Below, piece by piece: positions 62,130-64,000 of a DNA stretch of 64,000 nucleotides. Made by a program: the position numbers and the translations under genes. The DNA comes from Methylotenera_A sp040387035 (lineage in GTDB: Bacteria; Pseudomonadota; Gammaproteobacteria; Burkholderiales; Methylophilaceae). The DNA is taken from contig JAZKEN010000003.1 in assembly GCA_040387035.1 (NCBI GenBank), positions 40,138 through 104,137 on the forward strand, written 5' to 3'. The notes under the pieces were generated by a model that saw nothing but the letters and a program-made list of their open reading frames with translations, was not told the DNA's origin and did no database searches. Numbering within the stretch: position 1 is the stretch's first letter; each line of letters begins with the position of its first letter.

Positions 62130-63122
62130 ATGCCCATCCCTAGAATAGCGATTACCTCAGGCGAGCCAGCCGGGATAGGCCCCGATATCTGCGTGTTACT
62201 GGCTCAACTGGCTATTGCGGCGGATATCACCGTGATTGGCGATATTGAAGTACTAAAAAGCCGCGCGCAACAACTGAATATTCCACTGGCTATTGTGCCT
62301 TATGAAATATCGCCAGGCACCCAGCTACACACTAAAAACCAGCTTAAAGTATTACATATTCCGACGGCAGCGGCAGTAAATGCAGGTACCTTAAACCCAG
62401 CCAATAGCCAGTATGTATTAAACACCCTCACTTGCGCCATTGATGGCGCATTAAGCCATGCGTTTGATGCGATTGTGACCGCGCCAGTACACAAGGGCGT
62501 GATTAATGATGCCGGTATTGCTTTTACCGGGCATACCGAGTTTCTAGCAGAACATACCAGCACCCAGAATGTAGTGATGATGTTGGTAGGTAGCGGTTTA
62601 AGAGTGGCACTGGCGACTATCCACTTAGCCTTAAAAGATGTGCCTGCCGCCATTACCCAATCCGGATTAGAAACAACGGTCCGCATTTTGCATCACGATT
62701 TAGTGACAAAATTTGGCCTTGTAAACCCACGCATTCTGGTAGCAGGCCTTAATCCGCATGCAGGCGAAGACGGTTATCTGGGGCGTGAAGAAATTGAAGT
62801 GATTAACCCCGTATTGAATAAACTACGTGATGAGGGCATGCAGCTAGTCGGTGCATTACCCGCAGATACGTTATTTGCCAAACACCACCTAAGTAAAGCA
62901 GACGCAGTGCTGGCCATGTATCACGACCAGGGCCTGCCTGTGCTAAAACATGCCAGTTTTGGCGAAGGCGTCAATGTCACATTGGGCCTGCCCATCATCC
63001 GCACCTCTGTTGACCATGGCACTGCGCTTGATTTGGCCGGCACAGGTAAAATCGATATCGGCAGCATGCTCAGTGCCATCAACTTAGCCATTGAATTAGC
63101 AGGCCATAAAGTTAACATATGA
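62130..63122 (+). CDS. pdxA: 4-hydroxythreonine-4-phosphate dehydrogenase
   Basis: Pyridoxal phosphate synthesis, NAD-dependent oxidation of 4-phosphohydroxythreonine with zinc. 330 residues from ATG 62130, which gives MPIPRIAITSGEPAGIGPDI and matches the family length; ATG 62103 adds nine residues. Metal and active-site segments: APVHKGVIN, GHTEFLAEHT, GLNPHAGEDGYLG, AMYHDQGLPVLKH, and VDHGTALDLAGTG. Overlaps rsmA by 4 bases. Confidence 0.95.
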   Translation: MPIPRIAITSGEPAGIGPDICVLLAQLAIAADITVIGDIEVLKSRAQQLNIPLAIVPYEISPGTQLHTKNQLKVLHIPTAAAVNAGTLNPANSQYVLNTLTCAIDGALSHAFDAIVTAPVHKGVINDAGIAFTGHTEFLAEHTSTQNVVMMLVGSGLRVALATIHLALKDVPAAITQSGLETTVRILHHDLVTKFGLVNPRILVAGLNPHAGEDGYLGREEIEVINPVLNKLRDEGMQLVGALPADTLFAKHHLSKADAVLAMYHDQGLPVLKHASFGEGVNVTLGLPIIRTSVDHGTALDLAGTGKIDIGSMLSAINLAIELAGHKVNI

Positions 63123-63910
63123 AACATGTCGCAAAAAAAAGATTCGGTCAAAATTTCCTGACCGATCAAGGTGTTATCAGCAGCCTGGTAGAGGCCATTA
63201 ATCCGCAAGCCAACCAAGTGATTGTCGAAATCGGGCCTGGTCTTGGCGCGTTAACCAAACCGTTATTGGCAAAAATCGAGCATTTGCATGTGGTCGAAAT
63301 CGACCGTGATATTGTCAGCTGGATGCAAAGCGAATATGCAAAACCCGCTTATGCAAAAAACATTTTAAATATCCATAATGTGGATGCGTTGAAATTCGAT
63401 TTCTCAAGCTTAAGCAGTAATCTCAGGGTTACTGGAAATTTACCTTACAACATCTCAACACCTATATTGTTTCATCTGCTGGATAACGTTAGCCATATCA
63501 CCGATATGCATTTTATGCTGCAAAAAGAAGTGGTTGAGCGCATGGTGGCGCAGCCTTCAACGGCTGCCTACGGGCGGCTTTCGGTGATGCTGCAATATTA
63601 CCTGGCGATGGAATACCTGATTACCGTGCCACCGGAAGCATTCGACCCGGCACCAAAAGTGGAATCCGCTTTTGTGCGTTGCGTGCCGCATGCCACGCTG
63701 CCTTTTGTTGCCAATGATACAGCCCTGTTTTATAAAGTCGTGTTGGCTGCATTTGGCCAGCGCCGCAAAACGCTGCGTAATACATTAAAAGGCCTATTGG
63801 ATGATGCTGGCTTTATGGCCTTAGGCATTAACCCGCAATTGCGCGCCGAAAATCTAAGCGTTGCCGAATTCGTTAATATCAGCAACTATGTGGGCGATTC
63901 GCTTGTTTGA
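63119..63910 (+). CDS. rsmA: 16S rRNA (adenine1518/1519-N6)-dimethyltransferase
   Basis: Dimethylates two adjacent adenines in helix 45 of 16S rRNA. 263 residues. N-terminal KKRFGQNFLTDQGVI, SAM motif VEIGPGLGALTKPLL, catalytic NLPYNIS, and the C-terminal FGQRRKTLRNTLKGLLDDAG. Starts in the ATGA of the pdxA stop. Same order (lptD-surA-pdxA-rsmA) as in E. coli. Confidence 0.97.
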   Translation: MKHVAKKRFGQNFLTDQGVISSLVEAINPQANQVIVEIGPGLGALTKPLLAKIEHLHVVEIDRDIVSWMQSEYAKPAYAKNILNIHNVDALKFDFSSLSSNLRVTGNLPYNISTPILFHLLDNVSHITDMHFMLQKEVVERMVAQPSTAAYGRLSVMLQYYLAMEYLITVPPEAFDPAPKVESAFVRCVPHATLPFVANDTALFYKVVLAAFGQRRKTLRNTLKGLLDDAGFMALGINPQLRAENLSVAEFVNISNYVGDSLV

Positions 63911-63957
63911 TATAATCACTTAAATTTCCAACACCCATCATCTATTAGAGAAAACCC

Positions 63958-64000
63958 ATGCGAATCATCTTACTTGGCGCACCAGGCGCAGGCAAAGGCA
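63958..64000 (+). CDS. adk: Adenylate kinase, 3'-truncated by the window edge
   Basis: The first 14 codons, MRIILLGAPGAGKG, hold the nucleotide-binding P-loop of adenylate kinase. The rest lies beyond the window. It begins 48 bases after rsmA on the same strand. Confidence 0.85.
   Translation, partial: MRIILLGAPGAGKG

Noticed and set aside
1..64000. tRNA, rRNA or CRISPR loci
   Set aside because: No cloverleaf with a T-loop motif, no rRNA sequence and no regularly spaced short repeats were recognised by reading; a covariance search was not possible.

Overview
The window is 64 kb of a draft bacterial scaffold with moderate GC. It carries three 100-base N runs at 8097-8196, 12849-12948 and 15937-16036. 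Gene content and order point to a betaproteobacterium: ubiquinone hydroxylases with pepP, lptD-surA-pdxA-rsmA, ilvBHC, and type IV pili. A methylotroph of the Methylophilaceae (Methylotenera/Methylophilus type) is the best guess. It rests on overall protein character and on a secreted MxaD-like SRPBCC protein; no methanol dehydrogenase gene lies in the window, so this is inference. No rRNA, tRNA, CRISPR array, transposase or prophage was seen.

Layout. 1-8.0 kb: proC (5' cut by the window edge), yggT, a dynamin-like GTPase, rng and maf (minus), marC, nudJ, mnmA. 8.0-16.8 kb: a B12/methionine/deoxyribonucleotide block with metR diverging from metE across a MetR-type palindrome, then a cobalamin riboswitch in front of class Ia nrdA-nrdB and a small conserved hypothetical. 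16.8-25.5 kb: a GST, nadC, a solitary GspE/PilB-type ATPase, ilvBHC, psd, rppH. 25.5-31.1 kb: a seven-repeat YVTN beta-propeller lipoprotein, the MxaD-like protein, then pilA behind a very good sigma-54 promoter, followed by two tandem Wzy_C/O-oligosaccharyltransferase-like membrane proteins. 31.2-35.3 kb (minus): a compact second-messenger cassette of CHASE2 adenylate cyclase, metallo-beta-lactamase-fold cyclic nucleotide phosphodiesterase and a cyclic-nucleotide-binding/rhodanese fusion. 35.4-40.4 kb: esterase, xseB-ispA-dxs, and folE2 behind a structured leader. 40.4-48.5 kb: retropepsin-like protease, MFS transporter, aroC, a TPR-glycosyltransferase, a glutamine amidotransferase, rluE diverging from icd, and a cold-shock gene. 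48.9-51.8 kb: pilB-pilC. 51.9-58.1 kb (minus): amgK-murU-pepP-ubiH-second UbiH-family hydroxylase-dsbC. 58.3-64 kb: lptD-surA-pdxA-rsmA and the first codons of adk.

How the parts fit. Most of the window is housekeeping. The parts most worth attention are: (1) the cyclase/phosphodiesterase/rhodanese cassette, a make-break-read cAMP circuit with a possible sulfurtransferase output; (2) pilA with two ligase paralogues and a C-terminal serine on the pilin, which suggests pilin glycosylation; (3) B12 control of nrdAB but apparently not of the adjacent metE; (4) a nested inverted-repeat leader before folE2. Four paired inverted-repeat elements (REP/MITE-like) sit between genes, one of them between nrdA and nrdB.

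Assembly. Two of the three gaps are flanked by exact 55-base duplications. They are almost certainly unmerged contig overlaps: collapsing them restores intact metR (303 aa) and nrdB (376 aa). The gap in nrdA has no such overlap and hides real sequence.
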